Shown piece after piece: positions 43,850 to 53,277 of a stretch of DNA of 64,000 nt. Under the pieces are notes generated by a model that was not told the origin of the DNA, ran no database searches, and was given only the letters and a program-made list of their open reading frames with translations. Numbering within the stretch: the first letter of the stretch is position 1; each line of letters opens with the position of its first letter. The stretch is from assembly GCA_023548195.1 (NCBI GenBank), contig JAJHZJ010000252.1, positions 3,538,147-3,602,146 on the forward strand, read 5' to 3'. The position numbers and the translations under genes were made by a program. Origin of the DNA: Bettongia penicillata ogilbyi. Taxonomy: Eukaryota > Chordata > Mammalia > Diprotodontia > Potoroidae.

Positions 43850-44680
43850 TACAATTTCCCTGAAAAGTGATCATTCAACTTCTAATCCAAGACCTTCAAT
43901 GAGTAGGGAGTCCCTTTTTTCAAATAATGAACTCTTAAGAAATGCTTCATTCATTCATTCATTCATTCATTCACAAGGGAGACCATTCCTCTTTGGGACA
44001 ACTGTATTCATTTGTTGGGAAGCTGAAGTTTACATCCCTTGAGTTTCTATCTATTGCTCTTGGTTTTGCCCTCTGAGGCTAAACTGAATGAGTCTACTCC
44101 CTTTCCCATGAAACAAGCCATTCAATTCTTAAAGATGGCATTCCTTTCCCCCACCTCCAGGTTTTCTCTTTCTAAGTTCTCTCAGTAAAACCCCTGGTAT
44201 GGGGTTTCACCTCTCACTTTCACCATCCTGACTGTCTCTTCTGGATTTACTACAGCTTGATAATGTCCTTCCTAAAATAGCACACAGATTGCTGATATTC
44301 AGCCATTTCAGTTGTGTCCAATTCTTCATGACTCCATTTGGAGTTTCTTGGCAGAGATACTGGAGTGGTTTGCTATTTCCTTCTCCAACTCATTTTACAG
44401 ATGAGGAAACTGAGGCAAACAGGGTGAAGGGACTTAACCAGGGTCACACAGGCAGTAAGTGTCTGGGGCTGGATTTGAACTCAGGTCTTCTTGACTCCAG
44501 GGCCAGTTCTCTTTCCATTGCGCTACCCATACCTTGCTGCCCTGAGGTGAAACACTTCAGACATGGTCTGATCGGGACAAAGTACGGGAGAGATAATTGC
44601 CTCATCCATTCTGAACAACATGCTTCTATTAATGTTGCCTAAAAGTGCATTAGTTCTTCTGCTTCCTTGTCTTCTTTCCC
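43850..44680 (-). mobile_element. CR1/L3-type LINE 3' end, antisense, split by a SINE
   Basis: 'ccaagaccttcaatgagtagggagtcc', 'ttgctcttggttttgccctctgaggctaaactgaatgagtctactccc', 'catcctgactgtctcttctgg', 'gcttgataatgtccttcctaaaata' then, beyond the SINE, 'cagacatggtctgatcgggacaaagtacgggagagataattgcc' and 'aatgttgcctaaaagtgcattag'. This is the reverse complement of the family segment at 16725-17040 plus upstream RT sequence. Confidence 0.87.
44290..44545 (-). repeat. marsupial CORE-SINE nested in CR1/L3
   Basis: 'cagttgtgtccaattcttcatgactccatttggagtttc', 'agatgaggaaactgaggcaaacaggg', 'cacacaggcagtaagtgtctggggctgg', ending 'ttgctgccctga'. CR1/L3 sequence continues on both sides. A target duplication is not obvious. 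Confidence 0.92.
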
Positions 44681-44834
44681 CCAGATCAGTATCCCTCAGG
44701 TTTCCTGGAATGTTCTATCCTAGATGGTTTTATGAGGCAACAATGCAGCCTATGTGACCTTAACTGGGGATAAATAGAATTGAACTAGAACAGAGTCCAA
44801 GAGGGAAGTTCATTAGAAAAGATCATGGGGAAAT

Positions 44835-45000
44835 TGATTCAGGGTGGAAGGGTCCTCAGAGGTCAACTAGTCATCCTTTACCCCCTGCTTTGTAGATGAG
44901 GATCCCCAGGATTAGGGAGCTTAACTGATTTACCCAAGTCATGGAATCTGAACCCAAAGTCTCTGATCCCAGAGCCAGTAATCTCTTCTGCTATCTCACA
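44835..45000 (-). repeat. L3/MIR-type fragment, antisense
   Basis: 'gggtggaagggtcctcagaggtcaactagtcatcc', 'tttgtagatgaggatccccaggattagg', 'cagagccagtaatctcttctgctatctc'. Confidence 0.75.
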
Positions 45001-45188
45001 ATTTCCCATGTACCCCAACTCTGTATTAATAGATTTTATGTTAAAATTTCAAAATATATCTATGATAAAATGCCTTATAGAAAGTTATCAAATGAGAAAC
45101 TACCTCATTTCCCATGAGTATTCATAGACTTGCTGACATATCAACAAATCTGATTTTGTCCACTAAATATTACAGCAGGCTAAAATTA

Positions 45189-45189
<1 letters not shown>

Positions 45190-45235
<46 letters not shown>
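45190..45235. repeat. (CA)n microsatellite
   Basis: About 22 uninterrupted CA units. Confidence 0.95.
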
Positions 45236-45237
<2 letters not shown>

Positions 45238-46774
45238 CTGCACTTCCCCTCTCCAAATATAAAGTCATCAAATTTGTTGTAATATCAGAAAAATGATAGA
45301 TGCTGAAAATATAACACAACTCTAGAAAAATGTTGCATTCTTAATTCATATAAGTAATTTTACATAAAGTTACAAAATAAAAGCAAAACATTATGAAGGG
45401 AATAGAGAAGAGAGGCAAGGAGTCTAAAAGTACTTAGTACTCCTTGCCCCCTCCCTCATTACTTTACAAATTTCTTGTTTACTTATTACATACATACTAT
45501 TTCTATAAGCTCTTTGAAAGCAGGGCCTACATTCTTAGCTTTTAGCACATTGCCTTGCACATAAAAGACGCTTTAATAAATGTTTATTGAAATGAATAGA
45601 GAGAACAACTCTCTGTGGAGTTGTAGAAGGAAACTAAAGAAACTTGGCCTAATGAGGTGGGAGGTTGGAACTAGGTGGTACTAGAATGTGACACGTGGTG
45701 AAGCGGGAGTAGTGAGAAGCTGAGATTTTCTGAAGAGATGCTGAAACGGACTGATGAGGGTCAGATGGAGGTTATTGTAGAAAAATAGATGGATGGTGGG
45801 CGCTGTTGTCATGTGGTGATAGAAGGCCTCAAAGAAATGATAGGACATAAACAAGGTGGTCAACATATATTAACAAGTGGGTGATGGGTCATGAGGTTGA
45901 CATGGATGAAGAGATGTGAGGAAAGTAATCTTTAGGAACCAATTCACTGTAATAAGCATCAAAGCAGAAGTAACAATGAACCAAAACTTAGATGTCAATT
46001 TGATAATATATTTCATGTGATGATTGCAGTAACCATTTTGGGAAGAGTAAATATTTGGTAGATTTGTCATCATTTTTCACTCACTTCAAGCTGCTCCATT
46101 CAGCAGTAAACTCACAGTCACCAGGATTTACAGGACACCTGTGACTCTGTTGACCTAGCCATTGCCCACTAGGCAACAAGAAGCCCTCCACCCTCTGAAA
46201 CGACAAGAATATTAAGTTTGATACAAGGTGGGGTGGTGACTGAGCTATCCTATCAGGAACCAGGTAACAGCTGTTAGCCAAAGTGCTGTGGGTCAGCTGC
46301 TTACCATGATATAACCTTGTAATCCTTAGAAGGTGTGATCTAACCAGAAAACAAAGGCACACAGAGCAGAAGGTAAAGAACTCCGGGACTTAGCTGTGTG
46401 ACCATGGATAAGTCATCACATTTTCTCTGAGCCATAGTTTCTTCATCTGCAATAATAAAAATAATAATATAACAAGTCACTCTGTAATTATTCTATCCTG
46501 ACTCATGAAATTATTGAGAGGAGGGCAAATTGTCAATCTTGGACCTCTGTGTTTATAGGAAGGCTCTGTATTATCATGCCATTGGTGTCTCTGGGGAAAG
46601 CAGTTCAAACCAACCAGATCTGGACAAGCAAGCCTCAACTACATCCATTATGACTGAAGTTCGTAAGTGTCAACAGAAAAGTAGTGAAGGAGAAAGGTTA
46701 TATCAGTAGGTAGGGATGGAAGGAAACAGATGATTTCATAACAAAGGGGGAAACACTAGGAATAATGACCCATT
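45236..46774. other. mostly unassigned DNA; L2-type 3' end at 45500-45600
   Basis: 'tttgaaagcagggcctacattcttagcttttagcacattgccttgcacataaaagacgctttaataaatg' (in pieces) is a plus-strand L2/MIR tail. A MIR scrap lies at 46385-46450 ('gtgtgaccatggataagtcatcac'). 45600-46370 holds nothing that I recognise and could be an unrecognised repeat. Confidence 0.4.
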
Positions 46775-47900
46775 AATCAGTGAACACTGATTAAGTACCT
46801 ACTATGTGCCAGGCACTGTGCTAAACACTGGGGATGCAAAAAGAGCTAAAATCCCTGCTCTTGTCTATCAATCATGGAGACAACATGCAAATAAATATGG
46901 TGTGAGCAAGCTATCTACAGAATAAATAGGAAGTAATTAAGAGAAGAAGGGCACTAGAGTTAAGAGGGGCTGGGTAAGGCTTTCTATAGAAGGTTGGATT
47001 TTTTGTTGTAGCTTGTCCTTTGTTTTTGAAGAGGACCAATGACATCATAAGGTGATGTTGGCTTGCACAGATACTGGATTTAAGTGAGTAAGAATTGCAC
47101 AAAGTCAGTAGTCTCACTCTCTCCCCCAGAGTCCTCAAAGTCCAGTGGCAGGGCAAATGGCCTGGGATGCAGTGGATGACCTTGGCATCTTTGATGCCTG
47201 ACCTTGATGTCTTTGATGCATGACCAAACTCTAAGCATTCTATAGGGCTTGCTTCAGTTGATTTCATGACTGTTGGAACAAATTATTATCTACCCATTTG
47301 GCCAGGGTAGTCTTTACATGCTTGGGGTAGACACCCCTGATAACTCATTGATAGGTCTGAGACCCCTTGGTTTCCCTTAACCTGGTTTACATTTTTAGCT
47401 TACAGTTTTGTTGGGGACTTGAAGCCATCAAGGTCCCATAATCAGGGTGTAGAGGGGAGAGAGTTCCAGGTATGGGGACAGTCAGAGAAAATATCTGGGG
47501 CTAAGAGATAGAGTGTCTTGCTTGTGAATACACCAGGAGGCAAGTGTCACTGGATGGAATAATAAGGTGTAAGAAAATTGGAAAAGTAAGAGAAGGCTAG
47601 GTTTTGAATGCTAAGTTTTGGTCCTGGAGGCAATAGGGAGCCACTGGTTTATTGAGTGACATGATCAGACTTGAACTTTAGGAAAAGCTTTAGTTCCTGA
47701 ATGGAGTATGGATTGGAGTAGGGAGAGAGTTGAGGCAGGCAGACCCACCAGCAGGCTATAGCAATAATTCAGGTGTGAGGTGAAAAGGACCTGCATTAGC
47801 GTGGTGGCAGTATGAGAGGAGAAGAGGAACATCAGAGAGACATGGCAAAGGTGAAATGCAAAGGTGAAATAGGCAGGCCTTGGGATCCGGGGAGGCTGTT
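46775..47900 (-). mobile_element. L2 LINE, antisense, split by an RTE-tailed SINE
   Basis: 3' end: 'agtacctactatgtgccaggcactgtgctaaacactggggatgcaaaaag', 'gaagtaattaagagaagaagggcactagagttaagaggggctggg'. After the SINE: 'gttccaggtatggggacagtcagagaaaatatctgggg', 'caatagggagccactggtttattgagtgacatgatcagac', 'gcagacccaccagcaggctatagcaataattcagg'. Less diverged than the L2 at 21445, so the marsupial L2 lineage continued longer, or this copy is younger. Confidence 0.88.
47010..47398 (-). repeat. RTE-tailed SINE inserted into L2
   Basis: Reverse copy starting 'gcttgtcctttgtttttgaagaggaccaatgacatcataaggtgatg', then 'ggatttaagtgagtaag', 'gtcagtagtctcactctctcc', 'gggatgcagtggatgaccttgg' and a 5' extension 'cttggggtagacacccctgataac...gaccccttggtttccc'. 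L2 sequence flanks it ('ggttggatttttt' before, 'ggggacttgaagcc' after). Confidence 0.88.
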
Positions 47901-48134
47901 AGAAGAAAGAGGAAGTCAGCAAACTGGCTGTTATCAAGTACATATAAGTCCCAGTCAAAGTACCAAGTGTCAGAGATACAAAGAAAGGCAAAAATGCACA
48001 CTCTGCAAGTTTCCTGTTTTGGCCTCCTAAGTGATCTTACATAATATACCGTAAGTGTTCTTACAAATGAATGCTCTGATTGGGGTTGAAATTAGATAAA
48101 CCCTCAGAAGGTTCTGCTTCATTTTAGTAGGGTA

Positions 48135-48560
48135 GTGATTCTCTTTATTCTGGAAGAGGACCAAAATGACATCTATGCTAATTCAAGTTTCAATGTGTCC
48201 ATCTATGGCTGATCAGACCAATGGCAGCTTGGAATGCTTAACCACAGGTCGGACACAAAGAGTCCACATGAACATTTGGGATGGATACTCTAAATTTGCA
48301 CAGCTGGTGTTTCCTTGGAGCTGTCTCAATTCTACTTTCCTCATAGAGCACAGCACCCTTTCTGATGTGGCCACACCATGCCATGTCTCCCATGTCACAA
48401 ATCAGTTCCAAAGTTCTTAAAAGAGACCTTGAGAATGTCCCTACATTGCTTCTTCTGACCACCATGTGAACACTTGCCCTGTGTGATTTCACCATAAAAT
48501 AATCTTTCTGCCAGCATGTGTTTTGCATTCAAACAATGTGGCCAGTCCATCGGAGCTGCA
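48135..48560 (-). pseudogene. RTE-type LINE ORF C-terminal remnant
   Basis: On the minus strand the sequence reads the C-terminal part of an RTE-clade RT ORF: 'GHIV' at the start, a 'RRSNVGTFSRSLLRTLE' segment (family 'GGQKKRYKDTLK.SLKNF'), 'CDMGDMAWCGHIRKGAVLYE' (family 'W..LA.DR..WR..'), then the element 3' end 'gaagaggaccaaaatgacatc' near 48150-48170. The 96-codon frame 48528-48238 covers most of it. The 3' end shares its terminal block with the RTE-tailed SINE at 47010. Family level is good; not functional. Confidence 0.75.
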
Positions 48561-48649
48561 CACTCTGTATGTGTATGAGAGGGGCAGGGAGGAGGAGGGA
48601 GGAGAAGGAATGGGAGAAAAACAGAATTGTAGAGAAGAACTGGGCTTAA

Positions 48650-48830
48650 TTAAAAATCCTGGCTTCCCAACTTAATAATTGTGTGACCTTGGGCAAGTCA
48701 CTTAAGGGACTATCTGGATGTCAGTTTCCTCTTCTATTAAATAAGGGGGCGGGTGAGGGGAAGGGGGGATAGGCGAGATGATCTCAGAGTTCTCGTCCTG
48801 CTCTAAATCCTATGTTCCGGTGACCTAAAT
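48650..48830 (+). repeat. MIR-type SINE
   Basis: 'ataattgtgtgaccttgggcaagtcacttaaggg', 'ttcctcttctattaaataagg', 'gagatgatctcagagttctcgtcctgctctaaatcctatg'. A G-rich tract interrupts it at 48745-48772. Confidence 0.85.
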
Positions 48831-50432
48831 GGCTGGAATTGCAGTTTCCCTGGAGGTTAGTGGCCAATGCGGTACCAGCATGCAGGTTTCCTAAGATTTT
48901 CAGTCCTTGCTGCTCTCCACTCTCCCCATAATTGATTTGCTGACAGACAAGACTATAGCATTTGTTAACCTACTTTGGGTGTCTGGCACTGCTGTAGGTG
49001 ATACTGCCTGGCTCCCCTCTGGGTATCCTGCCTCAGACGCCAGGAACCAGGTCATAGAGATGTCTGGAGGAACGTCTGCTGGGTAATTGGCAAAGCATTC
49101 TTCTGAGCTTTGTTCCTGCATCAGTGTTTTCTCAATAAACTACATTTCATTCCAATTCAATCGGGGACCTTTTATGCCAAGTTCATCGGGGAGAAAATGT
49201 CTGTGAATATAAAGTGTTTATTACGCACATCTTAAGTGTCTGTGTCTAAAGGTGAAAAATCTCCCTCCCCCTTTCCCAAAAAACAGAGGCTTTCTATCAA
49301 ATCCAGAGCATCTTTGCCTTCATCTAGCTCAAGGCCTCGCTTTATTTAAAAAATGAAAGAAAAGGCAAGAAAATACAAATGAACCTGGCCAAGATGTCTT
49401 TGAAAAATGAATCCTTGTAGTCCTACCTTTCTACCTCCCCCACACAAAAAAAGGGATTACTTGTCTTTCTTCTCCCAACACCCACTCACTCTCCCCTCAA
49501 CAGTCTTCATTTAGTTCCTCAGTAGAGGGCAGAACCATAAATAGCACTGGCCAGATGGGGTTTTGACAGGGTGCCAGACATGGGGTGGGGTGGGGGGAAC
49601 ACTTCCTACGTGTTTTCTCCCCATCATGACTGCTATCCCTGTACATCATCCTGTGTTCCTGTAGTCCATGGGGGACCCCCACCTGAAGGGAAACCTTTCA
49701 GGGACTGCCCCTTCCCTCCCTCACCACCCAGTCCCATCTCCCAACCCGAAGATGGCTATGACTGCCTCTTCTGTGGGATTGTTTTCTGTACCACCGTGGG
49801 CTCCACCCTCCCAGGGAGACTGTGTTCTGGGACGTGGGCACCACCCATAAATGAATATGCAACTCAGTTCTGAAGGTCAGACTCTGGTGAAGGCCTCTAG
49901 TAATGCAACACTAGTAATGTTAAGCGCCATCATGCTCGCTCTTGCAGTTTCCCAGCTATGTGGGATTTCAAAGGAGTTTCCTGCACATCTAAGTGTAGAG
50001 CCAGAATCTTGGCTCTCTTCCCTCGGTCTGTTGTGTTTGTGTATTTTATATTATGCATGCACCCTGAGGCCCTCATCGTGGGCTGTTTGTTATAACCACA
50101 ATCAATCAATCCAGGCCTATTTCCAGAAACTGCCCATGGTTGGGACGACTTCTCTAACTTTCTGGAGACCTCTTTTTATTACTTAAAGAACAGTAAAAGA
50201 AGGCAAAAAAAAAATAGAAGAAACAAAAACTCATGCTTACTGACTGACATCACACAAAGGTGTCCAAAACCATTTTGGTGCCTCGTGGTGACAGAACAGG
50301 TAAAATGAAAATTCTAATATTATTTTATTTCTACAGTGTGTCAAGGGAATCATATCTTGTTTGTGCAAGACAAAACTGGACAGGAGGCTCCTTGGGCTCA
50401 GCCTGTTAGCCTAATGTAAGGTAGTAGTAAGA
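48831..50432. other. repeat-free island, about 1.6 kb; function unknown
   Basis: No interspersed repeat that I can name, in a window where most kilobases hold several. It is also richer in G/C and CpG than its surroundings around 49550-50050. A 100-codon frame (49571-49873) includes 'EDGYDCLFCGIVFCTTVGST', which looks protein-like, but no family matches and the splice signals are weak ('cccctcaacag' at 49490-49502, no good donor). Best reading: candidate conserved non-coding or exonic DNA. Confidence 0.35.
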
Positions 50433-50688
50433 TATGGATGGCAGCTAGGTGGTGCTGTAGTGCCCAGAGCACTAGGGTTGAATCAGGAAGATTCACCTTC
50501 CTGGATTCAAATCTGGCCTCAGACAGACACTTATTAGGCAAGTCACTTAACCCTGTTTGCCTCAGTTCCTTGTCTCTAAAAAACGAGCTGGAGAAGGAAA
50601 TGGCAAACCATTCCAGATTCTTTGCCAAGAAAATCCCAAAGAGGGTCATGAAGAATTGGACATGACTGAAAACTGACCAACAGCAGTA
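50433..50688 (+). repeat. marsupial CORE-SINE, full length
   Basis: 'ggcagctaggtggtgctgtagtgcccagagcac', 'aggcaagtcacttaaccctgtttgcctcag', 'gagctggagaaggaaatggcaaacc', 'agagggtcatgaagaattggacatgactg'. One of the least diverged copies here. Confidence 0.94.
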
Positions 50689-50689
50689 G

Positions 50690-50990
50690 GTTGGAGATAC
50701 ATAAGAGTGTAGAGGATAGAGGCCCTAAAGCACATTCTGCCTTCAGTGTTGTCAGCATGTGCGACCCTGGGCAAATCCTCTTTCTGGGCCACAGTTTTCG
50801 TCATCTATAAAATGAACACTTCAAAGTAGCTTATCTCTAAGGGCCCTTCCCATTCTAAAGTTCCATGACTGCCATGACTGGAGATACCAATGGACCCTCA
50901 AGAGATCATGCTCTAATCCCCTCATTTTATAGATAAGGCTATGAAAGGCCAAAGAAAAATAGCCAGGTCCCAAATAATGTTAATAATGAA
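50690..50990. repeat. MIR-type pair: sense then antisense fragment
   Basis: 50690-50870 sense: 'cagcatgtgcgaccctgggcaaatcctc', 'aagggcccttcccattctaaagttcc'. 50880-50990 antisense: 'agatcatgctctaatcccctcattttatagataaggc'. Together they form a loose inverted pair. Confidence 0.7.
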
Positions 50991-51219
50991 TTCCCTGAAA
51001 TGGTTCCATTACTAGATTTCCCACTGCATATATCCATTGGACTGGAACCAATGACCATAATTTACATAATTATAACTTAAAATAGTGTGAATTTGAATGT
51101 ATTTGACCACTTTATGGAATGCATTCTTTGTACCAATCAGGACCTAGCTGTAAAGTACAGAATACAGTGAAATATCAACTTACTTGTTCTGCCTACTCGG
51201 CCTCTATTAGGATCATGCA

Positions 51220-51560
51220 TCTAGAGCTGGAAGGAAACTTCAAGACAACCATGTGGTCCAGTCCTTTTGTCTTACAGATGAAGAAGCTGAGTCCTAGCAA
51301 AGTTAAGTGAATCTCTCATTTTCACTCCCTCTTCCTCCCCCTCTCTCTGTCTCCCTCTCCTTCCCTTGTTCTCTCTCTCTCTTTCTCTCTCTCCATTTCT
51401 CTCTTTCTCTCTCTCCCTTACCCTCTCCTTCCCCCTTTCTCTCCCTCTATTTCCCTCTCTCTCTCCCTCTCTCCCTTCCCTCTTCCCCTCCCTCTTTCTC
51501 TTCCTTTTCTCTCTTCCCCCCCTCCCCTCTCTCTCTCTCCCTTTCTCTTTCTCTCTCAGT
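51220..51560. repeat. L3/MIR fragment followed by a 250-bp polypyrimidine tract
   Basis: 51220-51308: 'tagagctggaaggaaacttcaag', 'cttacagatgaagaagctgag' (antisense L3/MIR). 51309-51560 is over 95% C+T, an irregular mix of CT, CCT and CCCT units. Open frames across it are repeat translations (LSLP-rich). Such tracts can form triplex DNA. Confidence 0.9.
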
Positions 51561-51889
51561 ATAGATATGTCAATCTACCTATCAACATACAACTGATATT
51601 AATTGGTTAAATGAATCTGAGATGCTAACCATTGGAGATTGATGTTGAAGAGAATACATTAGAATAGTTCAAGATGATAGCATTAGAAAAACCTGTAATT
51701 CCTCAGAGGTACCTCTAGATGCCTGAGAGCAAGTATTTAGATCTATATATTATTATAATATAATGATCTATAATCAATATAATATAATGATCTATATATC
51801 ATTATTGGAATACATGGATTATTTATTTAGGCATAAATACACTAATGTCTATCTATTTTACCTTCAGGCTTCTAGGGGAGCCCCTGAGG
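51561..51889. other. AT-rich DNA with local repeat
   Basis: 51738-51800 contains 'ataatataatgatctata' twice, a short local duplication. Nothing else is recognised. Confidence 0.5.
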
Positions 51890-52080
51890 AATTGAGATAG
51901 CTAGGTGTCGCAGTGCATAGAGCACTGGGGTTGGAAACAGGAAGACTCATCTTCCTGAGTTCCAATCCTGCCTTGTATACTTACTGGCTGTGTGAGTCTG
52001 GGCAACTCACTGTTTGCCTCAGTTCCTCATCCAGAAAATGATCTGAGGAATTATGAGGTTTGCTAATGCTGTCTTTCATC
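51890..52080 (+). repeat. marsupial CORE-SINE, 3'-truncated
   Basis: 'gatagctaggtgtcgcagtgcatagagcac', 'gaagactcatcttcctgagttcc', 'tgtgtgagtctgggcaactcac', 'tttgcctcagttcctcatccag'. The normal 3' end is worn. Confidence 0.88.
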
Positions 52081-52619
52081 TTGAACCCTATTCTGGTATA
52101 TTATCCTCAATATCACTCTCCAGTGGTTAGGACTCCAGTTTCATTTAACCAGTTAACATCAATTAGCTGCAATAAAGGGATATTTTTTGAGAAATTTCCT
52201 CCAGGATTCTTGGAGGTGCATACAATCTTGGTCCCCTAGGGAGAGTGGTTTAAACTTAGAGCATTTGCTACAAAACATTTGCTTCTACCAAATTCACTTC
52301 CAAATGAAGCATGAAAGCCAGTGGATAAAAATCCCCATCTCAGATTCCTTTGATCTACTGCTATGAGTGGTCAGACAAGTCACTCAGGCTTGTGGTCGTC
52401 ACTGGCATGAATTTCCAATACTTGAATTCCAGTGGCTTGCTCTTCCTACCTGTAAGAACTCACAAGTGCCAGGATTAGTCTGATCCTTCTCTGAAACTCC
52501 TTCACCTAAGGCGGAAAAAGGATAGACACAACAGACACAGGGATGGAAGCAACAGCAGTGTCATGTAATGATGGCTTCAGGTTGACCTGGGTGGGAAGAT
52601 GAGACGACTGGTGCTAACT
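52081..52619. other. unassigned DNA, nothing recognised
   Basis: No repeat or gene is supported. Confidence 0.35.
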
Positions 52620-52746
52620 CTCTCCTCCTCCTCCTCCTCCTTCTTCTTTTCCTCCTCCTCCTCCATCTCCTCCTCCTCCTCCTCCATCTCCTCCTCCTCC
52701 TCCATCTCCTCCTCCTCCTCCTCCATCTCCTCCTCCTCCTCCTCCA
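52620..52746. repeat. (CTC)n with higher-order CTCCAT units
   Basis: CTC triplets are punctuated by 'cat' about every 15-18 bases, giving five higher-order units ('ctcctcctcctcctccat'). The serine-rich open frame here is a repeat translation. It directly abuts the next SINE. Confidence 0.93.
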
Positions 52747-53000
52747 TTGCTGTAACTATTCAGTTGTTTTTCAGTCATGCTAAACTCTTCAGAGTTCCAT
52801 TTAGGGTTTTCTTGACAGAGATACTGGAGTGGCTTGCCATTTCCTGTTCCAGTTCATTTTGCAGGTGAGGAAACTGAGGCAAACAGGGTTAAGTGACTCG
52901 CCCAGGTTCACACAGTTAGTAAGTGTCTAAGATCGGATTTGAACTCAGGTCTTCCTGACTCCAGGCCCAGTGCTTGAACCACTGTTCTACCTAATTGCCT
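52747..53000 (-). repeat. marsupial CORE-SINE, full length, antisense
   Basis: 'ttgacagagatactggagtggcttgccatttcc', 'gaggaaactgaggcaaacagggttaagtgact', 'cacagttagtaagtgtctaagatcgg', 'cctgactccaggcccagtgc', 'ctacctaattgcc'. Confidence 0.93.
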
Positions 53001-53277
53001 TCAAAGTTAGCCAGGCCAGGAGAAGAAAAGATAAAGATAGAGAGCTTTGCTTTAGGTGATTTGCTGAATACCCAATTCTGACTCAGCAGCCAATCAAAAA
53101 TCCATTTATTCACCACATAGTGAGTGGACCATAGGTAGAATGCCTGGGCATGCTTTGAAGTTGGGATACCAGGGACTTTCCATTACACATACCCAGAAAC
53201 AAGCTCATACAGGAAAACACTGTGTAGGCTGGCAATGTGAGACTACAACTGGTCAGTCTTCCCACTATTGTTACAAC

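Noticed and set aside
48166..48420. 84-codon plus-strand frame
   Set aside because: Shadow of the minus-strand RTE ORF remnant.
49571..49873. Cysteine-containing 100-codon frame as a real exon
   Set aside because: It looks protein-like in part, but no family matches and no good donor site is present; left as part of the repeat-free island.
51307..51596. Leucine/serine/proline-rich frames
   Set aside because: Translations of the polypyrimidine tract in two frames, with no non-repetitive coding part.
52599..52868. Serine-rich 89-codon frame
   Set aside because: Made from the CTC repeat and the antisense SINE that follows it.
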